DNA of 16,031 nucleotides from Propionibacteriaceae bacterium (GTDB taxonomy: Bacteria > Actinomycetota > Actinomycetes > Propionibacteriales > Propionibacteriaceae). Location of the stretch: assembly GCA_905372155.1 (NCBI GenBank), contig CAJPNZ010000073.1:1-16031 (forward strand). Direction: 5' to 3'. A model generated the notes under the pieces. The model saw nothing but the letters and a program-made list of their open reading frames with translations, was not told where the DNA came from and did not search any database. The first letter of the stretch is position 1. Every line of letters begins with the position of its first letter. This document shows positions 5,757-13,005 of this stretch, in pieces. Position numbers and translations under genes: made by a program.

Positions 5757-7655
5757 GTGACCATGAAGACCCCCCGGAGGGCTGTGCTGGCCGCCATGAC
5801 GGCCTCGGCGCTGCTGTTCACCGGGTGTTCCCCCGGCGATTCCGGGCAGGAACGCGACACCCCACCCGACGGGGTGCCGGCCGCCGACGACGTGGTGGCG
5901 GGGCTCGCCGCGGGAATCCAGAAACTGGATCTCACGGGAGTGGCGCTGTCCACCCCGCCGGCCGACGCCACCACCGAGCTGAAGACCATCTTCGCGGGCA
6001 TGGACGACATCACGCCGACGGTGGAGCCGGCGGGAATCCGCTACGCGGCCGACGGCAAGACCGCCACCGCGCACCTCAACTACACCTTCCCCATCGGCCA
6101 GGAGGGCTGGAAGTACGCCACCACCGTCCCCCTGGAGAACGCGGACGGCAGCTGGCAGGCGACGTGGTCGCCGACGGTGGTGCACGAGAAACTCTCCGCC
6201 ACGACCCGCCTCAGGCACCAGCGCAGCTGGCCGAAACGCGCCGCCATCAACGACCGCGACGGGGTGGCGCTCGTCGAGGAACGCACCGTCTACCAGGTCG
6301 GCATCGACAAGTCGAAGTCCGAGGAGTCCACGTGGCAGGCGGCCGCCACGCAGCTGGCGCAGCTGCTCGGGGTCGACGCCGCCGAATACACCCAGAAGGT
6401 CCTGGCGGGCGGCCCCAAACAGTTCGTGGTGGCCAAGACCGTCTCCCAGGACCAGGTTCCCTCCACGGTCTCCAGCATCCCCGGGGCCTTCGTGAAGGAG
6501 TCCACCGCCAGCGTCGCGCCGTCGGACACGTTCGCCGTCGGGCTGCTCGGCAGGGTCGGGAACCCGTCGAAGGAACAGGTGGAGAAGTCGGGCGGTGCCC
6601 TGATGACCTCGGACATGGTCGGGGTCAGCGGCCTCCAGCAGCGCTACGACGAGCAGTTGCGTGGGGCGCCGAAGATCAACATCGACGTGGTGGGACGTTC
6701 GGGCCAGAACGTCGATCCCGTCTCGTTGTTCTCCCAGGAGGCCAGCGTCGGCAGCCCCATCCAGCTCTCGCTGGACCGCGCCATGCAGGAGAAGGCGGAA
6801 TCGGTGCTGAACAGCCACGTCAGCTCCGGGATCGCGTCCCTGGTGGTGCTGGACGTCAAGGACGGCGGGGTGCTCGCCGCCGCCAACTCGAAGGGCGCGG
6901 GCGAATACCCCTACGCCACCTTCGGGAAGTACGCGCCCGGCTCGACGTTCAAGATCGTCTCATCGCTGGCGCTGCTGCGCGCCGGTCTGCGCGCCGACTC
7001 GGTGGTGCAGTGCCCCGCCACCATGCAGATCGGCGACCGCACGCTGAAGAACTACGACGGCTACCCGGCCGACAAGACCGGCAGCATCACCCTGACCCAG
7101 GCGGTCGCGAACTCCTGCAACACCGCGTTCGGGACCAACGCCGACAAGGTTTCGCAGGAGAAACTGCAACAGGCCGCCGCCACCCTCGGGGTGGGCACCG
7201 ACTACGACGCCGGATTCGCCTCGAACTTCGGGAAGGTTCAATCCGCCGATGCCCCGTTCGACCTCAGCCTCAGCATGATCGGGCAGGGCGGCATCGAGAT
7301 GTCGCCGATGGGCATGGCGGCGGTCTCGGCCAGCGTCGCCTCCGGTGAGACGCGCATCCCGTGGCTGGTGAAGGGACACGAGGCGAAATCGACGGCCACG
7401 CCACTCAGCTCCGACGAGGCCTCGCAGCTCCAGACGCTGATGAAGGCCGTCGTCGCGGAGGGGTCGGGCAACGTCCTCCAGGGCGTCATGACCGGCGCCA
7501 AGACCGGCACCGCCGAGTTCGGCGACGCCGCCGCCGACACCGCCCACGCCTGGATGATCGCCTGGAACGACAAGTACGCGGTGGCGGCCTTCGTCCAGGA
7601 CGGCCAGTCGGGTTCCGGGACGGCCGGGCCGCTCATCAAGGCCATGTTCAGCTAG
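5757..7655 (+). CDS. Class B penicillin-binding protein (lipoprotein transpeptidase)
   Basis: The 632-residue protein cross-links peptidoglycan on the outer face of the membrane. It begins with a lipoprotein signal peptide: basic MKTPRR, a hydrophobic stretch and the lipobox LFTGC with Cys24. Residues about 40-155 match the NTF2-like N-terminal domain of MecA/PBP2a-type proteins, followed by a dimerisation domain and then the transpeptidase domain. All three active-site motifs are present: STFK with nucleophile Ser396, SCN at Ser453 and KTGTAE at Lys582. There is no glycosyltransferase domain, so it is class B. GTG 5757 is chosen over ATG 5763 because AAGGGAG (5744-5750) is six bases upstream. 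A NTF2-like domain occurs in low-affinity PBPs, but beta-lactam resistance cannot be inferred from this alone. The gene has no partner shape or division gene beside it and ends before the repeat at 7671. Confidence 0.93.
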   Translation: MTMKTPRRAVLAAMTASALLFTGCSPGDSGQERDTPPDGVPAADDVVAGLAAGIQKLDLTGVALSTPPADATTELKTIFAGMDDITPTVEPAGIRYAADGKTATAHLNYTFPIGQEGWKYATTVPLENADGSWQATWSPTVVHEKLSATTRLRHQRSWPKRAAINDRDGVALVEERTVYQVGIDKSKSEESTWQAAATQLAQLLGVDAAEYTQKVLAGGPKQFVVAKTVSQDQVPSTVSSIPGAFVKESTASVAPSDTFAVGLLGRVGNPSKEQVEKSGGALMTSDMVGVSGLQQRYDEQLRGAPKINIDVVGRSGQNVDPVSLFSQEASVGSPIQLSLDRAMQEKAESVLNSHVSSGIASLVVLDVKDGGVLAAANSKGAGEYPYATFGKYAPGSTFKIVSSLALLRAGLRADSVVQCPATMQIGDRTLKNYDGYPADKTGSITLTQAVANSCNTAFGTNADKVSQEKLQQAAATLGVGTDYDAGFASNFGKVQSADAPFDLSLSMIGQGGIEMSPMGMAAVSASVASGETRIPWLVKGHEAKSTATPLSSDEASQLQTLMKAVVAEGSGNVLQGVMTGAKTGTAEFGDAAADTAHAWMIAWNDKYAVAAFVQDGQSGSGTAGPLIKAMFS

Positions 7656-7670
7656 GGTCCATTCCCCGCC

Positions 7671-7691
7671 AAGCTGGTCGCGTCGAAACCA
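7671..7691 (-). repeat. Inverted, internally deleted copy of the intergenic repeat
   Basis: AAGCTGGTCGCGTCGAAACC and the next base are the reverse complement of the repeat's two ends (TGGTTTCGAC, GCGACC, AGCTT) with the hairpin loop missing. It lies 53 bases from the full copy at 7744 and points the other way. Confidence 0.5.
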
Positions 7692-7743
7692 TGGTGAGGG
7701 TGTCCGGGGTGTGGGGGTCGGGTTTTGACTACCGGTTGCAGGG

Positions 7744-7830
7744 TGGTTTCGACTCGGGTCGCTCGTTCCTCGCGACCCGGCTCAACCAGCTTTGGGAGGG
7801 GGCTCGCGACCCGACTCAACCGGCTTCGTT
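7744..7830. repeat. Dispersed intergenic palindromic repeat, copy 2
   Basis: Bases 7744-7792 are a near-perfect match to 39-87. A partial right arm (GCGACCCGACTCAACCGGCTT) is repeated at about 7806-7826. A GGTCGGGTTTTG tract upstream (about 7717-7728) is also shared with copy 1 (about 13-24), so the homology is longer than the hairpin. The element fills the gap between the convergent PBP and rhomboid genes and could serve as a terminator-like structure. Confidence 0.7.
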
Positions 7831-7839
7831 CGAGGAGGG

Positions 7840-8745
7840 TCAGCCCGCGATGGTCAACGCCCGCACCACGATGGCGGCGACGGCCAGCACCGCGACCAGA
7901 CCCACCAGCGGCCACTGCCAGCGCTGCCGCTGTTCGCGGGGAAGCCAGATCAGGGCGGCGGTGACGGCCATGCCACCGAGCAGACCACCCAGGTGGCCCT
8001 GCCAGGAGATGAAGCTCGACCCCACGAAGGTGATGGCCACGTTCACGCCCAGCCAGACGAGGATGGTGCGCACGTCGCCGTGGTGTTTCCATGCGATCAG
8101 CAGCACCGCGCCCATCATCCCGAAGATCGCCCCGGAAGCACCCATGGTGGTGATGTACGGGTCGGAGAACCACGTCACCACGGCCGAGCCGGTCAATGCC
8201 GAGACCAGATAGAGCGCCAGGAACCGGGCGCGTCCCAGCACCGATTCGAGCTGCGGACCGAGCACGTAGAGGGCCACCATGTTGAAGGCGATGTGAATGA
8301 CGTCGAGGTGGGTGAAAGCGTTGGTCAGCACCTGCCACCAGGCCCCGGAGGTGACACCGTCCGTCCACGTCGCCCCGAGGGCGGCGCACTGGGCCGGGGA
8401 ATCCACCGCGAGGATGTAACGCTCCGTCGCGCAGAATCCCTGGGTCTGGATCGCCAGCATCCTGAACAAGGGGCTTCGCTGCCCCCCGGTCAGCAGGACG
8501 GCCAGCCAGATCACCGCATTGATCCCGACCAGCACCTGCGACGTCAGCGCGGGTCGGGTGCTGCGGGAGCCGCCGTAGGGCAGCTGCCCCTGACGGGTTT
8601 GCCTGCGACCCGCCATGACGCAGTCGGGGCACTGAAATCCGACGGAACCCGCCACCATGCACCGCGGGCAGATGGGACGGTGGCAGCGTTGGCAGACGAT
8701 CCCCGTGGCCTGGTCGGGGTGCCGGTAGCAGGCGCTCTCTAGCAT
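7840..8745 (-). CDS. Rhomboid family intramembrane serine protease with B-box zinc finger
   Basis: This 301-residue protein is predicted to cleave membrane-spanning substrates within the bilayer. The N terminus is a zinc-binding B-box-like module with Cys6, His9, Cys18, Cys21, Cys26, Cys29, Cys39 and Cys42. The rhomboid core contains HLDVIHIAFN (Asn155), the catalytic GASGAIFG motif (Ser204) and WQGHLGG with the catalytic His251, spread over about six membrane helices. This zinc-finger-rhomboid fusion is common in actinobacteria; its substrates are not known. ATG 8745 is chosen because the zinc-finger homology begins there and TAGCCT lies seven bases upstream, suggesting a leaderless message. 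A longer in-frame start at 8847 would overlap the divergent gene. It converges with the PBP gene and diverges from YibE/F. Confidence 0.9.
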   Translation of the reverse strand: MLESACYRHPDQATGIVCQRCHRPICPRCMVAGSVGFQCPDCVMAGRRQTRQGQLPYGGSRSTRPALTSQVLVGINAVIWLAVLLTGGQRSPLFRMLAIQTQGFCATERYILAVDSPAQCAALGATWTDGVTSGAWWQVLTNAFTHLDVIHIAFNMVALYVLGPQLESVLGRARFLALYLVSALTGSAVVTWFSDPYITTMGASGAIFGMMGAVLLIAWKHHGDVRTILVWLGVNVAITFVGSSFISWQGHLGGLLGGMAVTAALIWLPREQRQRWQWPLVGLVAVLAVAAIVVRALTIAG

Positions 8746-8831
8746 GGCCGCAAGGCTACCCGCCGCGACCATCATTCCGGCGGGAATCCGTTCCATCCGT
8801 TGCGGAACGGGGTGCGCCCGGACCTGCCGAG

Positions 8832-8845
8832 TATCGTGTTTCCCC
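8832..8845 (+). promoter_or_regulatory. -10 box and probable leaderless start of the YibE/F gene
   Basis: TATCGT (8832-8837) matches TANNNT and is followed by eight pyrimidine-rich bases and then ATG 8846. No Shine-Dalgarno sequence is possible in GTTTCCCC, which supports a leaderless transcript. Confidence 0.45.
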
Positions 8846-10072
8846 ATGGGCGCAGGGCATTCACATTCTCATTCGACGGAGGAACTGGAACACGTCGGGG
8901 TGAACTGGACGGCACGCAACATCCTGATCGGTTTCCTGGCGGTGATCGGGGTCTTGACGGTCGCCGGGTTGATCTGGCTGTGGCCGTCGGGACAGGACCT
9001 CTCCTCGATGGTGAAGAAGACCTACGACGCCCAGAACCTGACCCACGAGACCGCGACCATCACCGACATCAAGGACGGCTGCGACACCCAGCAGGTCGGG
9101 CAGGCGAAATGCCTGACGGCAACGGCCACCATCGACACCGGCGAGGACGTGGGCAAATCGGTGGAGATCTCGCTGCTCGGCCCGCAGGCGCAGTCCGGGT
9201 TGAGGGCCGGGGACGTGATGGAGGTCAACCGCATCGACACCGGCAACGGGATCAGCTGGTCCTACTCGTCGGTCAACCGACTTCCGGTGCTGGGGGTGCT
9301 GGCCGTGCTGTTCGTCATCGTGGTGCTGGCGGTGGCGCGGTGGAAGGGGTTGTTCGCGCTGCTGGGGCTCGGGTTCGCCGGGGTGGTGCTCGTCGGATTC
9401 ATGCTGCCCGCCCTCATCACCGGCAAACCGGGCATCGTCGTGGCGCTGGTCGGGGGCACGGCGATCATGTTCGTGGTGCTCTACGTGGCGCACGGCGTCT
9501 CGATCCGGACGTCGACGGCCCTCGCCGGGACGCTGCTCGGGCTGGCGGTCACGGCCGGACTGGGGGCGTTGTCCGCGGAGTTCGCCCGGCTGTCGGGTTT
9601 CGCCGAGGAGAACGAGTACGACCTGGCGCAGCTCCTGCCCGGGATGAACTTCCGGGAGCTGTTGATGGTGGGCATCATCGTCGGTGGGCTCGGTGTGCTC
9701 AACGACGTGACCATCACGCAGAGCTCCGCGGTGTGGGAGCTGCGCGCCGCGGCCCCGAAGATGGGTCGCGGAAAGTTGTTCGCCGCCGGCATGCGGATCG
9801 GTCGCGACCACATCGCGTCCACCATCTACACCATCGTCTTCGCCTACGCGGGCGGTTCCATGGCGGTGCTGCTGCTGCTCTACTTCACCGACCGCCCGGC
9901 CACCGCCCTGCTGAACGCGGAAATGTTCGCGGGCGAGATCGTCCGCACCCTCGGCAGCGCCATCGGCCTGGTGCTGAGCGTCCCCATCACGACCGGCATC
10001 GCGGCCCTGACCGTCGCATCCCCCGAACCGGAACCGCAGGGACGGCACGCGATGGGTGTCGATGCGGAGTGA
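8846..10072 (+). CDS. YibE/F family multipass membrane protein
   Basis: This 408-residue protein fits the YibE/F family, first noted in Lactococcus, whose biochemical role is not established. A short His-rich start (GHSHSHS) precedes the first membrane helix (about 24-46). An external-type domain follows (about 50-150) with two cysteines in DGCDTQQVGQAKC. Some seven further hydrophobic helices then run to the C terminus. The family-typical segment GGLGVLNDVTITQSSAVWEL is present, as is the later YTIVFAYAGGSMAVLLL. Length and order are normal. ATG 8846 is chosen for its leaderless -10 box; an upstream in-frame start at 8744 would overlap the divergent rhomboid gene and adds non-conserved sequence. 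The His-rich tip may bind metal, but this is only inference. Confidence 0.88.
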   Translation: MGAGHSHSHSTEELEHVGVNWTARNILIGFLAVIGVLTVAGLIWLWPSGQDLSSMVKKTYDAQNLTHETATITDIKDGCDTQQVGQAKCLTATATIDTGEDVGKSVEISLLGPQAQSGLRAGDVMEVNRIDTGNGISWSYSSVNRLPVLGVLAVLFVIVVLAVARWKGLFALLGLGFAGVVLVGFMLPALITGKPGIVVALVGGTAIMFVVLYVAHGVSIRTSTALAGTLLGLAVTAGLGALSAEFARLSGFAEENEYDLAQLLPGMNFRELLMVGIIVGGLGVLNDVTITQSSAVWELRAAAPKMGRGKLFAAGMRIGRDHIASTIYTIVFAYAGGSMAVLLLLYFTDRPATALLNAEMFAGEIVRTLGSAIGLVLSVPITTGIAALTVASPEPEPQGRHAMGVDAE

Positions 10073-10074
10073 GG

Positions 10075-10096
10075 GAAGGTCGGGTCCCCAACCTTC
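10075..10096. terminator. Hairpin between convergent genes
   Basis: GAAGGT (10075-10080) pairs with ACCTTC (10091-10096), with an inner GGG/CCC pair around a TC loop. It sits three bases after the YibE/F stop and touches the stop of the opposite gene, as expected for a bidirectional terminator. No clear T-run is present. Confidence 0.5.
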
Positions 10097-11355
10097 TATG
10101 CCAGCAGCCCGAGGGGAATGACCGCGACCCCGTCGTCGCGACGGTAGGCGTATTCGCCGGTGGTGACGACCACCTTGTCGACGAGGCGCCCGCCGATGCG
10201 ATCGCCCAGCCAGTGGAGGTGCCGCACATCGGCGTCGTCGGGGTCGCGGGCCAATTTGACCTCGATGGCCACCACCCTGCCCGCGGTGTTCTCGACGATG
10301 AGGTCGATCTCGTGGTCCCCGTTGCGGGTTCGCAGGTGCGATGTCCGCAGCCCGGTAGCCGTGGCACGTGCCCTCACGCACAAGGTGACCAGGGACTCGA
10401 AGAGCTGCCCCAGGATCTCCCCCGAGCCCGGGGCGCCGCTGAGCAGTTTCTCGGGGGTGACGTCGAGGAGACGGGCTGCCAGCGCCGGGTCGAGCAGCTG
10501 ATGCTTTGGTCCGATTTTGAGCCTGGCCAGTGGGGCCAGCGACGTGGTCCAGCCCGGGACGGGGTCGAGCACCCAAATCCGGGCGAGGAGATCGCGGTAG
10601 GTCTGGGTTGCGGCGCGGCTGGGTTTGTCGGTCTCGCCGGCGGTTGCCGCCCCCAGGATTGCCGTGTAGGAGGCCGGCGTTGATGTTGCGGCGGCGTAGG
10701 CGGTGAGCCAGGCCATCAAGGCCTGGGGGCGCCGGACCAGCACCCCCTCCTCGGGAAGGTCGCGGTCGACGATGCGGGCGAGGTAGCTGTCGAGCTGGAG
10801 GCCCAGGGCGGCGGGACGGATGCCGCGCAGGCCGGGCAGCCCGGAGGCGCATATTTCCTCGGCGTAGTCGGGCAGTCTGAGCGGGCTGTGTCCCTCGATC
10901 GTCGCTTCGCGTGCCAGGAGCTTGGCGACATCGATTCCGCCCGGGGCGACACCGCGTTCGGTGAGCGACATCGGTCGCATGACGAGGGATGCGATGCGTC
11001 CCGCGCCGGAATGGCTGGTGGTGCCCGGCCGTGGGGTGGCGCTGCCGGTGAGCAGGACGGCCAGGTCGCGGCGACGGTCCACCGCGCGACGGACACGATC
11101 CCACACCGGCGGATAGTGCTGCCATTCGTCGATGAGGACCGCTTCGTCGACGCCGAGCAGGGCATCTGTGTCGGCGCGCAGCGCTGCCAGGGTGTGTGGG
11201 TCGTCGAGTTCAAGGACACGCTGCACGCGACGGCGTGCGGTTTCGGTCTTGCCAACTGCCTTGGCCCCCTCGATCGCGATGGCGGGCACGTCGGGGAAGA
11301 CCTTGTCCAGGAGGTCATCCAAGGCCCTGCGCAAGTACTTCACAAGCCCTACCAT
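10096..11355 (-). CDS. AAA ATPase with DUF4143 domain
   Basis: The 419-residue protein has an AAA_14-type ATPase domain at residues about 20-170: P-loop GAKAVGKT (30-37), Walker B LIDE (74-77) and LTGSA sensor (102-106). A DUF4143 C-terminal region follows. Near the end, DHEIDLI and AIEVK (Asp351, Glu365, Lys367) fit a PD-(D/E)xK nuclease-like core. These proteins are widespread in bacteria and archaea; their cellular role is not established, and links to mobile elements or stress have been only suggested. The start is uncertain: ATG 11355 gives MVGLVKYLRR, while GTG 11343 (VKYLRR) matches where many relatives begin. Neither has a good ribosome site. The gene is preceded by 23-bp tandem repeats and converges with YibE/F. 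Confidence 0.86.
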   Translation of the reverse strand: MVGLVKYLRRALDDLLDKVFPDVPAIAIEGAKAVGKTETARRRVQRVLELDDPHTLAALRADTDALLGVDEAVLIDEWQHYPPVWDRVRRAVDRRRDLAVLLTGSATPRPGTTSHSGAGRIASLVMRPMSLTERGVAPGGIDVAKLLAREATIEGHSPLRLPDYAEEICASGLPGLRGIRPAALGLQLDSYLARIVDRDLPEEGVLVRRPQALMAWLTAYAAATSTPASYTAILGAATAGETDKPSRAATQTYRDLLARIWVLDPVPGWTTSLAPLARLKIGPKHQLLDPALAARLLDVTPEKLLSGAPGSGEILGQLFESLVTLCVRARATATGLRTSHLRTRNGDHEIDLIVENTAGRVVAIEVKLARDPDDADVRHLHWLGDRIGGRLVDKVVVTTGEYAYRRDDGVAVIPLGLLA

Positions 11356-11356
11356 A

Positions 11357-11410
11357 CAAAACGCAGGATTCCTACTGGTCAAAACGCATGATTTCTACCA
11401 GTCAAAACGC
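11357..11410. repeat. 23-bp tandem direct repeat upstream of the ATPase gene
   Basis: Two 23-bp units (11357-11379 and 11380-11402) and the first eight bases of a third (11403-11410) each start CAAAACGC; the second half reads AGGATTCCTACTGGT or ATGATTTCTACCAGT. The units abut the start codon of the ATPase gene. On the minus strand each junction creates TTGAC, a -35-like element. About two helical turns per unit would place protein-binding sites on the same DNA face, suggesting an operator for autoregulation. Confidence 0.7.
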
Positions 11411-11574
11411 CGAACCGTGGCAGGTCGGGACGAGCGGTGGAGATCCTCGTCCGCCGCGTCGCGCAGGATTCTTCCTTGGGAGGCCGCCCGTTCCTCGGTG
11501 CTCCGCAGCAGTCCTTCGTCCAGCGCGATCGTGGCGTGCGTGGTTGCATCAAGGCATTCGGCGTCTACATCAGG
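11395..11574 (-). pseudogene. Antitoxin-like ribbon-helix-helix fragment
   Basis: A minus-strand frame ending at TAG (11397-11395) reads TTHATIALDEGLLRSTEERA, continuing AASQGRILRDAADEDLHRSS. The pattern of a short beta strand, LDEGLL, then a helix and a SQGRxLRD turn is like VapB/RHH antitoxins. There is no in-frame ATG, GTG or TTG ahead of it, and the frame upstream (towards 11630) does not look coding. The stop lies inside the 23-bp repeat. I therefore read it as a 5'-truncated antitoxin remnant in the same direction as the ATPase gene. The similarity is by eye only, so a chance frame remains possible. Confidence 0.35.
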
Positions 11575-11623
11575 ACAGGTTTGTGGTCGTTGGCTCTTCC
11601 CAAACGCAAAGGACCGGCCCTGG

Positions 11624-11644
11624 GCTCCCGCCGGAGCGGGCAGC
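11624..11644. terminator. GC-rich hairpin in the spacer
   Basis: CCCGC (11627-11631) and GCGGG (11636-11640) pair around a CGGA loop, extended by GCT/AGC with one bulged base. No T-run follows on either strand. It could terminate minus-strand transcription from the XRE/PIN locus. The rest of 11575-11737 shows no gene. Confidence 0.3.
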
Positions 11645-11737
11645 GGAACCGGTCATGCTGATGCCCAAGGTAGCACGGGCCACACCGGGCAATGGGCGGG
11701 GTCCGCAACCCCTGTGTCGGGGTGGTGGCTGCGGTTG

Positions 11738-11860
11738 TCATCGACGCTGGATGCGCCAGCGACTGCGTCCGCGGAGCCAGGCGATCAGCAGGCCGATCCG
11801 CTCGACAGCCGTGAAATTGCAGAACACGGTGTTGTCGGGAAAGACCACCGCATGGATCAC
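11738..11860 (-). pseudogene. Truncated PIN-like gene downstream of the XRE/ImmA gene
   Basis: This 40-residue frame starts at a GTG that overlaps the TGA of the XRE/ImmA gene (GTGA), the normal arrangement for a coupled second gene. Its sequence, MIHAVVFPDNTVFCNFTAVE followed by RIGLLIAWLRGRSRW, matches the start of PIN-like proteins often encoded after such regulator-peptidases, where FPDNTVxxNF contains the first acidic active-site residue (Asp9). The protein then stops after six unrelated residues, and neither other frame continues the family for the next 100 bases. About three quarters of the expected domain, with the remaining acidic residues, is missing. I infer a deletion remnant; a functional micropeptide is less likely. 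Confidence 0.5.
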
Positions 11861-12924
11861 TCGCCCTCGGTTTTGGTCAGCTGTGCCCGCAGATCGTTGG
11901 TGGACATTCCCAGCAGCGCCGCCACGGGCCGCAGCGTGATGTGCCCCTGGCGGTGGGCGGCCAGCAGGTCGCGCAGCAGGAGGGTTGGGATGCGGGGTTG
12001 GGAGGCCTCGGCCACGCGGGCGGCATAGTCCTGCTGCCTGCCCAGGGTCGCGACGACGTGACCCATCTCCACCGCCAACAACCGGCCCCGTTCGGTCTCG
12101 TCGATCAGCTTCAGGTTTCCCAGCCGGTGGGCCAGCACGGTCGGCGAGACCCGCAGCTCCCAGACGAGCTCCTCGAACCAACGCGAGCCCCGGTGGACGC
12201 GATCCGCCAGGGCCGCCTCCGGCATCAGCAACTCCGCGGCGAACGCGTTGGCCCGCATCTCGCCCTCCCCGTCGCGAACGTAGACGTTCTTGTCGGTGTG
12301 GAGCTGCTGGTCGTCGCTGGCCGCCAGGTGTCCCAGCTCGTGGGCCAGGGTGAACCGCTGACGGGCGGGGACCGTGGATGTGGCGGCCAGGATCAGCCGG
12401 GCCGAACCGGTGGCCGCCGCGAGCCCGTCGAGCTGCCCGAGGGGCTGGATGGCCACGTCGACGCCGAGGTCCGTCTCGATCAGCGCCGCCAGGTTGGCCG
12501 CCTGCTCCACAGGGGAGTGGAAACTGCGGCGCAGTCGCTTGGCCAGCCCGATGCCCTGCGAGACCCAGCGGTTGCCCTTCAGGTCCCCGGCCTCGAAGCG
12601 GATCTGCTGAGGGAAACCGAAACCCTCCAGGGCGTCGCGCAGGTTCGTCAGCTCGCGGGCGCGGCTGAGCGCGGCACCGGCGCTGACCCCGTCCGTCCCG
12701 GTGCGCGCCGCCGCGGCGAAACCGGCCTCGGCGCCCGTCAGCAGCCAGTCGACGGTGACGCCGCCCTGCTCCGCAACGAGCGCCAGCTCCAGAGACGTGA
12801 ACCTCCTGCGGCCTGCGAGGGATTTGGACAGCTTGGTCTTCTCGATGCCGACGCGGGCCCCGAACTCCGTTTGGGTCGGGCCCGATTCCTCGATCAACTG
12901 TCGCACCCGTTCCTCAACACCCAC
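11857..12924 (-). CDS. XRE family regulator fused to ImmA/IrrE metallopeptidase
   Basis: The 355-residue protein joins an N-terminal XRE helix-turn-helix (about residues 15-45) to a C-terminal ImmA/IrrE zinc protease. The zinc site is HELGH (195-199), with the downstream Glu222 in EMRANAFAAELLMP as the likely third ligand. Such proteins act as self-cleaving or repressor-cleaving switches in mobile elements and toxin-antitoxin-like loci, and in IrrE-type stress control. The start is GTG 12924, because the HTH begins within 15 residues and TAGGAT lies seven bases upstream (leaderless). The in-frame extension back to 13227 runs through repeat-rich regulatory DNA and is not credible. The gene overlaps the truncated PIN-like gene by four bases. 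A palindrome covering its -35 box suggests autorepression. Confidence 0.88.
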   Translation of the reverse strand: MGVEERVRQLIEESGPTQTEFGARVGIEKTKLSKSLAGRRRFTSLELALVAEQGGVTVDWLLTGAEAGFAAAARTGTDGVSAGAALSRARELTNLRDALEGFGFPQQIRFEAGDLKGNRWVSQGIGLAKRLRRSFHSPVEQAANLAALIETDLGVDVAIQPLGQLDGLAAATGSARLILAATSTVPARQRFTLAHELGHLAASDDQQLHTDKNVYVRDGEGEMRANAFAAELLMPEAALADRVHRGSRWFEELVWELRVSPTVLAHRLGNLKLIDETERGRLLAVEMGHVVATLGRQQDYAARVAEASQPRIPTLLLRDLLAAHRQGHITLRPVAALLGMSTNDLRAQLTKTEGE

Positions 12925-12931
12925 GGGAACG

Positions 12932-12961
12932 ATCCTAAGAGCGAAGTTGCTTAAATCGCAA
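12932..12961 (-). promoter_or_regulatory. Promoter of the XRE/ImmA gene
   Basis: On the minus strand, TTGCGA (12961-12956) and TAGGAT (12937-12932) are spaced 18 bp apart, and the -10 ends seven bases before GTG 12924. Transcription should start at the start codon itself. Confidence 0.5.
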
Positions 12962-12969
12962 CTAGTTGC
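12945..12969. promoter_or_regulatory. Three-arm GTTGC/GCAAC operator
   Basis: AGTTGC (12945-12950), GCAACT (12958-12963) and AGTTGC (12964-12969) give two overlapping palindromes: GTTGC-N7-GCAAC, and the perfect 12-mer GCAACTAGTTGC. They cover the -35 box of the XRE/ImmA gene. This is the expected place for binding by the encoded XRE protein; the pairing is inferred. Confidence 0.55.
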
Positions 12970-13005
12970 GCTATGCTCTACCGGCGGTCCCGCAGCGATG
13001 TCCGG

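Noticed and set aside
8861..11125. 754-residue minus-strand open frame across YibE/F and the ATPase gene
   Set aside because: It overlaps two well-supported genes, is Arg/Pro/His-rich and matches no domain; it is a GC-driven shadow.
11357..11410. CRISPR array or insertion-sequence end
   Set aside because: Units abut without spacers, there are no terminal inverted repeats, and no transposase or cas gene is nearby.
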